From NCBI GenBank assembly GCA_002362155.1, contig DETN01000029.1:1-8080 (forward strand): a stretch of DNA of 8,080 nt. Direction: 5' to 3'. Positions 1-5,896 of the stretch are shown one piece after another. Below the pieces are notes generated by a model. The model saw only the letters and a list, made by a program, of their open reading frames with translations, was not told the DNA's origin and made no database searches. This stretch comes from Lachnospiraceae bacterium UBA3287. Its GTDB lineage: Bacteria; Bacillota; Clostridia; Lachnospirales; Lachnospiraceae. Each line of letters opens with the position of its first letter. The stretch's first letter is position 1. Made by a program: the position numbers and the translations under genes.

Positions 1-1052
1 ATGAGAACAACCCCGTCATCGTTCCAGAACAGCTTCCGGAAGGCAGCAAAGAAGAGGATTTCCGGGATCCCAAGATCTGGTTCGATGAGAAGGACGGTTG
101 CTACTACTGTATCCTGGGCAGCAGTACGGAAAAGGACGGAGGCACCATCGTTCTCTTTAAGAGCCAGGATATCCATCACTGGGAGTTCGTTTCCACTCTT
201 GCCAAAAGCGAAGGCTTCGGCTACATGTGGGAGTGCCCCGATCTTTTCCGCCTGAATCAGACAGATTTCCTTCTGTTCCTGCCCATGAAGCTGACAGCCA
301 GGGGCCTTGAGTTCCACTGCGGAAACAACGCCGCCTACCTGACCGGAAACCTTGACATGGAAAAGAAAGAATTCATCCGCAGGGGCATCTTCTCTCTGGA
401 CTACGGCATTGACTTTTATGCCCCCCAGACCATGCTGGCTCCTGACGGAAGAAGGATCATGTCCGCCTGGATGCAGACGCCGGAGACTAAGGCCCATCAG
501 CCAAAGAAGATCAAGTGGTTCGGCCAGATGATTTTCCCCAGAGAGCTGTCGGAAAAGGACGGAAAGCTGATCCAGAACCCTATCCGGGAGCTGGAAGCAT
601 TCCGGAAAGATCCCGTATTCTACAGAGACTTTCCCGTCAGAGAAAGGACCCGTCTTCCCCGCGTAGAGGGCAGATGTCTGGACATGACCGTTAAGGTCCG
701 TCCTGCCGGCGCAGGCCTCTTCCGGAAATTCATCCTTAAGTTTGCGGAGAATGATGAATTCTTTACCTCTGTCACATTCGATCCCGAAGAGGGGCTGCTT
801 ATCTTCGACAGGACCTATTCCGGTTTTACAGAGTATACCGTTTCCGAAAGGAAGCTCTGTGTAAGGAACAGGGGAGGCGAGATCACCCTCCGGATCCTTC
901 TGGACCGTTTTTCCGCAGAGATCTTTGTAAACGACGGAGAGCAGACCCTGTCCAACACCATCTACACTGCCCAGGAGGCAAAGGGGATCTCCTTTGAGGC
1001 AAAGGGCGGGACAGCCCTCATCGATGTGGAGAAATACACCATAGAGATCTGA
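1..1052 (+). CDS. Sucrose-6-phosphate hydrolase (GH32), 5'-truncated by window edge
   Basis: The frame is open from the window start (first full codon at position 3) to the TGA at 1050-1052, giving 349 residues. Family GH32 enzymes hydrolyse the beta-fructosidic bond of sucrose or sucrose-6-phosphate in the cytoplasm. Visible hallmarks are the FRDPK motif (visible residues 20-24), whose Asp22 is the transition-state stabiliser, and the ECPD motif (77-80), whose Glu77 is the acid/base. The segment DYGIDFYAPQT is typical of ScrB/SacA-type enzymes. The C-terminal part (about residues 210-349) fits the GH32 beta-sandwich, with the late LLDRFSAEIFVNDGE motif. The WMNDPNG nucleophile motif must lie upstream: family members are about 480-500 residues, so roughly 140 are missing. 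Substrate (sucrose-6-phosphate versus sucrose or fructans) cannot be fixed from this part alone. No signal peptide can be judged. Confidence 0.93.
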   Translation, partial: ENNPVIVPEQLPEGSKEEDFRDPKIWFDEKDGCYYCILGSSTEKDGGTIVLFKSQDIHHWEFVSTLAKSEGFGYMWECPDLFRLNQTDFLLFLPMKLTARGLEFHCGNNAAYLTGNLDMEKKEFIRRGIFSLDYGIDFYAPQTMLAPDGRRIMSAWMQTPETKAHQPKKIKWFGQMIFPRELSEKDGKLIQNPIRELEAFRKDPVFYRDFPVRERTRLPRVEGRCLDMTVKVRPAGAGLFRKFILKFAENDEFFTSVTFDPEEGLLIFDRTYSGFTEYTVSERKLCVRNRGGEITLRILLDRFSAEIFVNDGEQTLSNTIYTAQEAKGISFEAKGGTALIDVEKYTIEI

Positions 1053-1062
1053 GCATAAAACG

Positions 1063-1103
1063 AAAACAAGTGCCGATGCAGATGCGCCGGCACTTGTTTT
1101 TTT
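1063..1103. terminator. Strong, probably bidirectional intrinsic terminator
   Basis: A perfect 13-bp stem pairs 1063-1075 (AAAACAAGTGCCG) with 1088-1100 (CGGCACTTGTTTT) around a 12-nt loop. On the plus strand the stem runs into seven T (1097-1103). On the minus strand it is followed by TTTTCGTTTT. It sits 10 bases after the GH32 stop and between two convergent genes, so it probably ends both the GH32 transcript and that of the thioesterase gene. Confidence 0.92.
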
Positions 1104-1171
1104 GGTTATAGAAATTTTTATGTCTGAAGCAGCGGATAAGGGACTGTGTTTTACGATAGAAGAGCAGTGCC

Positions 1172-1705
1172 TTAGAAACCGACGTCCTTGCGGGACTTCC
1201 GGTTGTTTCTCCGAAGCAGGGCGCCGTCCCAGCGGGCCATCTCCGAAACGGTCTTCACTTCCAGGCCGTAGGGGATCTCCAGGGGATGGCCTTTTTCGTC
1301 AATGGCCACGTAGGAGAGAAATGCCCGGTTGATGGTATGACGGAAGCCTTCCTTGTCTTCGATATAGGAATCTACCCGGACCTCGCAGGAGGTACGGCCC
1401 ACGTAGGTCATGCGGGCCAGAAGGACCAGACGGTCTGCCAGATAGGCGCCGCGCTTGAAGGTCAGATTGTCGATGGAAGCGGTGGTCACCGCCAGTCCGG
1501 TATGCCGCATGGCGCAGGCGCCGGCCACTTCATCGATCCAGGAGACCAGCTGGCCGCCGAAAAGCCTGCCTGTGGGATTGATGTTTTCGTAGCGGATCAC
1601 ATATACATTCTCTACCTGGGAAAATTCGACACTTCTTTTGGGCCGGGGATCGCTGGCTCCGTAATCGGACCCCTGTTTACCCAGGCCGTGCTCAAGATCG
1701 CTCAT
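1172..1705 (-). CDS. Acyl-CoA thioesterase, hotdog fold (YkhA/YciA-like)
   Basis: The 177-residue protein is a single-domain cytoplasmic hotdog-fold thioesterase, expected to hydrolyse acyl-CoA to free acid and CoA. The signature NPTGRLFGGQLVSWIDEVAG (residues 43-62) matches the family pattern of an Asn, then G-x-LFGG, then an Asp on the central helix. Asn43 and Asp58 are the likely active-site residues by analogy with YciA. The TTASID segment (74-79) and the strand at about 93-115 also fit. An N-terminal extension of about 25 residues and a basic C-terminal tail (RRNNRKSRK, 165-173) lie outside the core. The start at 1705 is preceded by AGGAGG with a 6-nt spacer. The gene is convergent with GH32 and divergent from the PRD regulator, and appears to be monocistronic. 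Acyl-chain specificity cannot be read from sequence. Confidence 0.88.
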   Translation of the reverse strand: MSDLEHGLGKQGSDYGASDPRPKRSVEFSQVENVYVIRYENINPTGRLFGGQLVSWIDEVAGACAMRHTGLAVTTASIDNLTFKRGAYLADRLVLLARMTYVGRTSCEVRVDSYIEDKEGFRHTINRAFLSYVAIDEKGHPLEIPYGLEVKTVSEMARWDGALLRRNNRKSRKDVGF

Positions 1706-1736
1706 GACTTACCTCCTGTGGAACAGATATTTTAAT

Positions 1737-1749
1737 GTCCAGCATGGAC
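1737..1749. promoter_or_regulatory. Small inverted repeat at thioesterase transcription start
   Basis: GTCCA-GCA-TGGAC has perfect 5-bp arms with a 3-nt centre. It lies just downstream of the minus-strand -10 box (1756-1761), so it would fall at the transcript start. It could be an operator or a 5' hairpin. It is short enough to be chance. Confidence 0.25.
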
Positions 1750-1755
1750 ACTAAC

Positions 1756-1783
1756 ATTATACAGGATACAGGAGAATTTTACA
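1756..1783 (-). promoter_or_regulatory. Likely promoter of the thioesterase gene
   Basis: Read on the minus strand, a perfect TATAAT -10 (1761-1756) is preceded, after 16 bp, by a weak -35 TGTAAA (1783-1778). The expected transcript start near 1749 gives a 5' leader of about 45 nt before the ATG at 1705. The perfect -10 is the main support; the -35 matches only three of six consensus bases. Confidence 0.6.
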
Positions 1784-1890
1784 CAGCCTGCAGAACATTT
1801 ACCGGCTGCTTTCCCGAAGATCACGGACAAGGGACCGGATCCGGCCGCCCATAATGACAGCTTTCTTCCGCCGGGTGGAAATTTTCCGCA

Positions 1891-1918
1891 TTAACAGGCG
1901 GTGAGTGTCCTGTATAAT
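1891..1918 (+). promoter_or_regulatory. Promoter of the PRD regulator gene
   Basis: The -35 TTAACA (1891-1896, five of six consensus bases) and a perfect -10 TATAAT (1913-1918) are separated by 16 bp. The expected transcript start is near 1925, leaving about 42 nt before the GTG start. An odd palindrome GGAAA-T-TTTCC (1877-1887) sits immediately upstream of the -35 and is a candidate activator or repressor site. Confidence 0.75.
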
Positions 1919-1966
1919 AAAAGGGACTAACAAATGTATGTCTGATTATTTGGGGGAAACAGACGG

Positions 1967-3877
1967 GTGAATAAACGTTTTACAGACAACAGAACGGCAG
2001 ATATTCTGCATATCCTGGGGCATAAATCCGGAGTTACGGTTGCCGAGATGGCGGAAAAGCTCAGCGTAAGTGAGAGGACCATACGAAATGATATCCGCCA
2101 GCTCAACGAAGACCTCTCCGGCAGTGCCTCTGTAGAAGGCGAGCAGGGCCGCTACAGTCTCCGGATCTTCGATCCGGACCAGTATAAACACGCTTTTGAG
2201 AAGATCTGCAATATAGACGGCATGTTCGGGACATCAAAGGGACGGCAGACATATGTGTTCGGAGAGCTGATGAGGGCGGATGCTCCTCTTCTGACCGATG
2301 AACTGGCCTACGAAATGAATGTGGGCAGGACGACCCTGATCAGTGACCTGAAAAAGCTGCGGGAGGAGATAGAGCCCAGGGGATTATCCATCGTGGGCAA
2401 GACCAGCAAGGGAATGATCCTGCACGGGAAGGAACTGGATATCCGCTCCTACGTGCTGGAGAACTGCTATGATGCCCTTTACGGCGATTATCCGCTGGAT
2501 GCGGATGTTAAGGAACTGATCAGCGCGGAACTCAGGCAGAAAGCCTTTGAAAAGCAGGTGGGCAGGCAGTTCGTGCGCTATCTGATCCTGATGATGGACC
2601 GGTTCCTGACAGGCCACTATATCGGAAAGCTGACGGATGCCTACTACAACCTTACAGCCAACGGCGAGTTTTACCGGGTCAATGAGATCCTGGACCGGAT
2701 CGGCGGGATCCTCCACGTGGATTTCCCGGTGGAAGAGAAGATCTTCGCTTTTCTTCCCATCGCAGGCATGCGGACGCCGGCGGATCTGGGTTCTGTCCAG
2801 GAGATGGAACTGGACGCCGCCATCGGCCCCCTTTCCGAAAAGATCATGGCCAGGATCAGGGAGGAACTGGACATTTCCATTGATCCCAGGGACTTTGCGG
2901 AGGAATTTTCCTACCATCTCATGTTCATGCTCAACCGTCTCCGCTTCAAGATCCGCCAGCCCAATGCCATCCTGGAAGAACTGAAGGCCAAATTTCCCCT
3001 GGCCTATGAATTATCGGGCATCGCGGCCCGGGTCATTGAAGAGGAGCAGGGCCTGAAGGTAAACCAGGATGAAAGAGGCCACCTTGCCTCCTATTTCGGT
3101 GTTTTCCTGGAAGAGAACAACCTGGGACAGCGCCGTCCCTTCCGAATCGCCGTGATCTGCGGTACAGGCCGGGTAACGGCCCGTCTGATCAGTGTACAGC
3201 TCAAAAAGATCGTGGACAGCCAGGTCCAGATCAAGACCATGTCGGATACGGCCGCCTCCCCGGAGATCCTGGAAACATTTGATGTCATTCTGTCTACCGT
3301 GGACCTTCCTTTCCGGTCTCCCAAGCCGGTCATCAGGATCCGGGAGATTTTCGACGAGAAGGAACTGAAGCAGAAGCTGGAAAAGGCCCGCTACTGGGAC
3401 CGTGTGGATATTCCTGTCCTGGATGACAACCAGTTCATCATGTCCAGCCTTCTGGATGAAAACAAGGTATTCTTCTTCGAAAAGGGACGTTCCTATACCG
3501 ATGCCCTTGACGAGATAACAGCGATCCTGACAGACGAGGGCTATATCGACGAGGGCTTCGGAAAGCGCCTTGCCGAGCGGGAAGAGAAGGGCACCATGGT
3601 CTTTGACAACGGCGTAGCCATCCCCCACGGGATCCAGACAGCCAATGACCGTATGCTGCTGGCCATGGGCATTTTCGAAGAACCCGCTCCCTACAAGGGC
3701 CAGAAGGTCAGGATCATTTTCTATATGGCCCTTCCGGAAGAGTCCGACGCGGACGACATGCTGATGATCCGGGTCTATGACGAGCTTCTGGAGATCTCCA
3801 GGAACACCGCCATGCTGGATGCCATCTCAAAGACCCGGAACTATCAGGAACTGCTCCGGATCCTCTATAAAAAATAA
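1967..3877 (+). CDS. PRD-domain transcriptional regulator with EIIB- and EIIA-like domains (GutR/MtlR type)
   Basis: This 636-residue protein has the full layout of PTS-controlled activators: winged HTH (about 9-50, SVSERTIRNDIRQL), a second Mga-like HTH (about 95-165), PRD1 (about 185-280), PRD2 (about 300-390), an EIIB-like domain (about 392-480) with Cys398 in ICGTG, and an EIIA (mannitol/fructose-type) domain (about 500-636) with His554 in AIPHG. Such proteins bind DNA and are switched by phosphorylation on PRD histidines, the EIIB Cys and the EIIA His by PTS proteins. The neighbouring sorbitol permease points to sorbitol control (gutR-like). The start is GTG at 1967, after GGGGGA with a 9-nt gap; in-frame upstream codons hit a stop at 1943, and the next ATG would delete the first HTH. 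PRD1 appears to lack the usual histidines, and PRD2 has His317 but Tyr376 where the second His is expected. The sugar assignment is inferred from context. Confidence 0.9.
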   Translation: MNKRFTDNRTADILHILGHKSGVTVAEMAEKLSVSERTIRNDIRQLNEDLSGSASVEGEQGRYSLRIFDPDQYKHAFEKICNIDGMFGTSKGRQTYVFGELMRADAPLLTDELAYEMNVGRTTLISDLKKLREEIEPRGLSIVGKTSKGMILHGKELDIRSYVLENCYDALYGDYPLDADVKELISAELRQKAFEKQVGRQFVRYLILMMDRFLTGHYIGKLTDAYYNLTANGEFYRVNEILDRIGGILHVDFPVEEKIFAFLPIAGMRTPADLGSVQEMELDAAIGPLSEKIMARIREELDISIDPRDFAEEFSYHLMFMLNRLRFKIRQPNAILEELKAKFPLAYELSGIAARVIEEEQGLKVNQDERGHLASYFGVFLEENNLGQRRPFRIAVICGTGRVTARLISVQLKKIVDSQVQIKTMSDTAASPEILETFDVILSTVDLPFRSPKPVIRIREIFDEKELKQKLEKARYWDRVDIPVLDDNQFIMSSLLDENKVFFFEKGRSYTDALDEITAILTDEGYIDEGFGKRLAEREEKGTMVFDNGVAIPHGIQTANDRMLLAMGIFEEPAPYKGQKVRIIFYMALPEESDADDMLMIRVYDELLEISRNTAMLDAISKTRNYQELLRILYKK

Positions 3878-3912
3878 GGAACGTAACAGGAGCGTCCTCG
3901 CTTATTTCTCTG

Positions 3913-3942
3913 TTTTCAGATCCCTCTCTGCTTTATTATAAT
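3913..3942 (+). promoter_or_regulatory. Likely promoter of the sorbitol permease gene
   Basis: TTTTCA (3913-3918, four of six) is followed after 18 bp by a perfect TATAAT (3937-3942). The expected start near 3949 would produce a very short leader that begins inside the Shine-Dalgarno region of the permease. The -10 lies within the loop of the hairpin at 3920-3956, so a transcript from here would lack that hairpin's 5' arm. Confidence 0.5.
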
Positions 3943-3961
3943 GAGCAGGGAGGGATTTTTT
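3920..3961 (+). terminator. Intrinsic terminator whose 3' arm contains the permease Shine-Dalgarno
   Basis: A 13-bp stem pairs 3920-3932 with 3944-3956 (one G-U wobble) around an 11-nt loop, and a run of six T follows (3956-3961), directly abutting the ATG at 3962. The 3' arm carries AGGGAGGG (3947-3954), the obvious ribosome binding site for the permease. It lies 43 bases after the regulator stop. It should end regulator transcripts and also mask the permease ribosome site in any read-through RNA. Confidence 0.82.
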
Positions 3962-5620
3962 ATGTTTCTCATAAATACTGTCCAGGGAATGATAGATGCG
4001 GGGGCGGACCAGCTCCTTACCTGGGTCACGGCGTTTCTGCCCAAGGTGTTTCTGTTCCTGATCCTTCTGAATGCGCTGACCGCCATGATCGGCAGGTCCC
4101 GGGTAGAGCGCCTGGCGGCAAAATGCGGCGCCAACCCGCTTCTGCGCTACATGGCGCTGCCTTTTCTGTCTGCCGTCGTTCTGGGAAATCCCATGGCCAT
4201 CTCCATGGGAAGGTATCTGCCGGAACGCTATAAGCCGGCATACTTTGCCAGTGCTTCCTATCACTGCCACACCAACAGCGGAATCTTCAATCATATCAAT
4301 CCTGCCGAATTGTTTTTGTGGCTGGGGATCGCCGAAGGCGTTCTGGCCAGGGGACAGGACCTGTTTCCCCTGGCCCTCCGCTATATGGCGGCAGGCCTTG
4401 TGGCCAACTTTGTATCCGGCTACGCAACGGAGATCATCACGGGGAAGATGGAAAAAAAGCAGAAGGTAAGGCTGGAGAGGTCCGTGGACCTGTGGACAGA
4501 AAGAGAAGAGGAAGAAAAAGCTTCCGCGGAAGCTGAGACGGAGACGGAAGCGGTGAGAGAAGAGCCCGAAGAAGTAAAAGCATCTCCCTACCGTTCCGTT
4601 ACGATCGTCAGGGGAGACGGCGGCTACGGGGGACCCCTTACGGTGACCCCGACGCCGGAGCGCCACAAGGTCCTGTATATGACAGGCGGCGTCCATGAGC
4701 CGGAGCCTCTGCAGAAAATACTGGCTCTGTCCGGTATGGAAGCTGTCGACGGCAATAAGGAGACCTGCCCCGACGAAGAGGTGGCTCTGGCCATCATTGA
4801 CTGCCAGGGAACTCTTCGCTGCGGCATTTATCCGGGGAAGGGAATCCCCACCGTCAATATTCTTGCCACCGGCAGGAGCGGCCCTCTGGCCAAATATATG
4901 ACGGAGGATCTTTACGTTTCCGCAGTCACTTCTGCCCAGGTAACAGGGGCTATGGAGGCGGAGCCGGAAGAAAAGACGCCGGAGGATACGGAGGATCCCC
5001 GGATCCTCCGCGAGAAAGAGGAAGCAAAAGAAGAAGGTGTATCTGATCCCCTGACGGAAAAGGGGGGTGAGGAGACCGGCACGGAGGCGTCTTTGGGAAT
5101 GGCTCTGGAGCCGGTCATGGCCGCCGGCAGAGTGGTCAGTCTCTTCCGGCAGGCGGCTTCCGAGGCCGTGAAGACCTGCCTGGAGATGATCCTGCCTTTC
5201 ATGGGCTTTGCCGCTCTCTTTGTGGGCATCTGCAGGGGGTCGGGACTGACCGGCTTTCTGGCAGGGCTGATGGAGCCTGCAGGAAGCAGTCTTCCGGGCC
5301 TTATGCTTCTGGGAATCATCTGCTCCATTCCGGGCCTGAGCGCCGTGTTGGGAGCGGGGGCCGCCGCAGCACAGATCTTTTCAACGGTCATAGGGACCCT
5401 GATCGCCTCGGGAAGTCTTGCCCCTGCCATGGCCCTGCCCGCCCTTTTTGCCATCAACTGTCAGTGTGCCTGCGATTTTATCCCGGTGGGTCTTGGAATG
5501 ACTGAGGCAAGGCCGGAGACCACCCAGGTGGGCATTGCGGCTGTTACCATGTCGAGATTTGCCACGGGATGGATCCGGATTCTGATCGCGGTGGTATTCA
5601 GTATAGGTCTCTACCGCTAG
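3962..5620 (+). CDS. Fused glucitol/sorbitol PTS permease, EIIC-EIIB-EIIC (SrlA-SrlE fusion)
   Basis: This 552-residue membrane protein imports and phosphorylates sorbitol to sorbitol-6-phosphate. Residues 1-178 match SrlA (EIIC-Gut), with hydrophobic segments near 18-42 and 64-80 and the motifs LGNPMAISMGRYLPERYKP and NHINPAELF. Residues 179-208 are a very acidic linker. Residues 209-325 match EIIB of SrlE (GDGGYGGPL, then IIDCQGTLRCGIYP); Cys281 or Cys287 is the phospho-accepting cysteine. A second acidic linker spans about 331-375. Residues 376-552 match the SrlE EIIC half (LPFMGFAALF, ALPALFAIN, CDFIPVGL). In E. coli SrlA and SrlE are separate proteins. An in-frame ATG at 3941 is rejected because AGGGAGGG sits 7 nt before the ATG at 3962. 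The reading frame is uninterrupted, so the fusion is not a frameshift artefact. EIIA-Gut is not encoded here. Confidence 0.93.
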   Translation: MFLINTVQGMIDAGADQLLTWVTAFLPKVFLFLILLNALTAMIGRSRVERLAAKCGANPLLRYMALPFLSAVVLGNPMAISMGRYLPERYKPAYFASASYHCHTNSGIFNHINPAELFLWLGIAEGVLARGQDLFPLALRYMAAGLVANFVSGYATEIITGKMEKKQKVRLERSVDLWTEREEEEKASAEAETETEAVREEPEEVKASPYRSVTIVRGDGGYGGPLTVTPTPERHKVLYMTGGVHEPEPLQKILALSGMEAVDGNKETCPDEEVALAIIDCQGTLRCGIYPGKGIPTVNILATGRSGPLAKYMTEDLYVSAVTSAQVTGAMEAEPEEKTPEDTEDPRILREKEEAKEEGVSDPLTEKGGEETGTEASLGMALEPVMAAGRVVSLFRQAASEAVKTCLEMILPFMGFAALFVGICRGSGLTGFLAGLMEPAGSSLPGLMLLGIICSIPGLSAVLGAGAAAAQIFSTVIGTLIASGSLAPAMALPALFAINCQCACDFIPVGLGMTEARPETTQVGIAAVTMSRFATGWIRILIAVVFSIGLYR

Positions 5621-5657
5621 CAGCGGGAAGAAACGGTTTTTAGATCAGCCGGAGAAA

Positions 5658-5670
5658 GGCCCTGAGGGCC
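5658..5670. repeat. Short palindrome after the permease gene
   Basis: GGCCC-TGA-GGGCC is a perfect 5-bp hairpin 38 bases after the permease stop. Flanking AGCGGGAA (5622-5629) and TTCCGCT (5672-5678) could add an outer stem with one bulge. No T-run follows, so it is not a standard terminator. It may protect the 3' end of the messenger or simply be chance. Confidence 0.3.
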
Positions 5671-5687
5671 GTTCCGCTGTGATTTCA

Positions 5688-5727
5688 GGGGGAGCCTGCT
5701 TTATGAGCCGACTCTCCCTTTCTTTGT
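5688..5727 (+). terminator. Possible terminator of the permease transcript
   Basis: GGGGGAG (5688-5694) can pair with CTCTCCC (5712-5718) with one G-U wobble around a 17-nt loop, followed by the T-rich TTTCTTTGT. The loop is long and the T-run is interrupted, so this is a modest candidate. It is the best one between the permease stop and the next promoter. Confidence 0.4.
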
Positions 5728-5754
5728 CTCCGAAAGGAAATGGGTCTGTCAGCC

Positions 5755-5798
5755 GCTGTCCCTGCCGGTCGGCAATATACCCGGCAGGCAGGGACAGC
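5755..5798. repeat. Long inverted repeat upstream of the DUF3990 cassette
   Basis: The arms 5755-5772 and 5781-5798 form an 18-bp stem: 12 perfect pairs (GCTGTCCCTGCC with GGCAGGGACAGC), two mismatches, one wobble and three further pairs, closed by an 8-nt AT-rich loop. Outer bases (CTGTC at 5746-5750 and ACAG at 5801-5804) allow an imperfect extension. No T-run follows on either strand, so it is not a simple terminator. It lies 22 bp upstream of the cassette's -35 box, at the edge of the AT-richer segment. Confidence 0.7.
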
Positions 5799-5815
5799 CG
5801 GACAGAAGCGTCACT

Positions 5816-5825
5816 TTCAATTGAA
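5816..5825. promoter_or_regulatory. Palindrome overlapping the -35 of the DUF3990 cassette promoter
   Basis: TTCAATTGAA is a perfect 10-bp palindrome whose right half covers most of the -35 box TTGAAG (5821-5826). It may be a second operator half for the XRE protein encoded by the cassette. Confidence 0.4.
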
Positions 5826-5849
5826 GATATACATCTGCAGGTGTATAAT
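5821..5849 (+). promoter_or_regulatory. Promoter of the DUF3990/XRE cassette
   Basis: TTGAAG (5821-5826) and a perfect TATAAT (5844-5849) are spaced by exactly 17 bp, with TG immediately before the -10. The expected transcript start near 5856 gives a leader of about 40 nt to the ATG at 5897, which carries GAGGGG (5885-5890) as ribosome binding site. The promoter makes the cassette independent of the sorbitol genes. Confidence 0.78.
5828..5847. promoter_or_regulatory. Near-perfect 20-bp operator palindrome between -35 and -10
   Basis: TATACATCTGCAGGTGTATA is a 20-bp inverted repeat with only one mismatched pair (5834 with 5841). It fills the promoter spacer and covers the first four bases of the -10 box. 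This is a classic placement for an autorepressor. The obvious candidate binder is the XRE-family HTH protein encoded by the second gene of the cassette. Confidence 0.65.
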
Positions 5850-5896
5850 GAGAAAGAAAAACGAGGTCATCTTATTCGATCTGCGAGGGGAAATGA

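Noticed and set aside
1..255. 84-codon plus-strand frame at the window start
   Set aside because: It is an out-of-frame shadow of the GH32 gene, whose FRDPK and ECPD motifs lie in the other frame.
1286..1735. 149-codon plus-strand frame opposite the thioesterase gene
   Set aside because: The minus strand carries a clear hotdog thioesterase with a good ribosome site; this frame shows no family motif.
1835..1844. Perfect palindrome CCGGATCCGG in the divergent intergenic region
   Set aside because: It sits away from both promoters and is of a length and base content expected by chance; no supporting second copy was found.
3941..3961. Upstream in-frame ATG that would add seven residues to the permease
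   Set aside because: It lies inside the hairpin loop and before the Shine-Dalgarno; the ATG at 3962 has ideal spacing from AGGGAGGG.
3902..4696. 264-codon minus-strand frame opposite the permease
   Set aside because: Antisense shadow of a well-supported PTS gene; Gln/His/Arg-rich composition and no recognisable motif.
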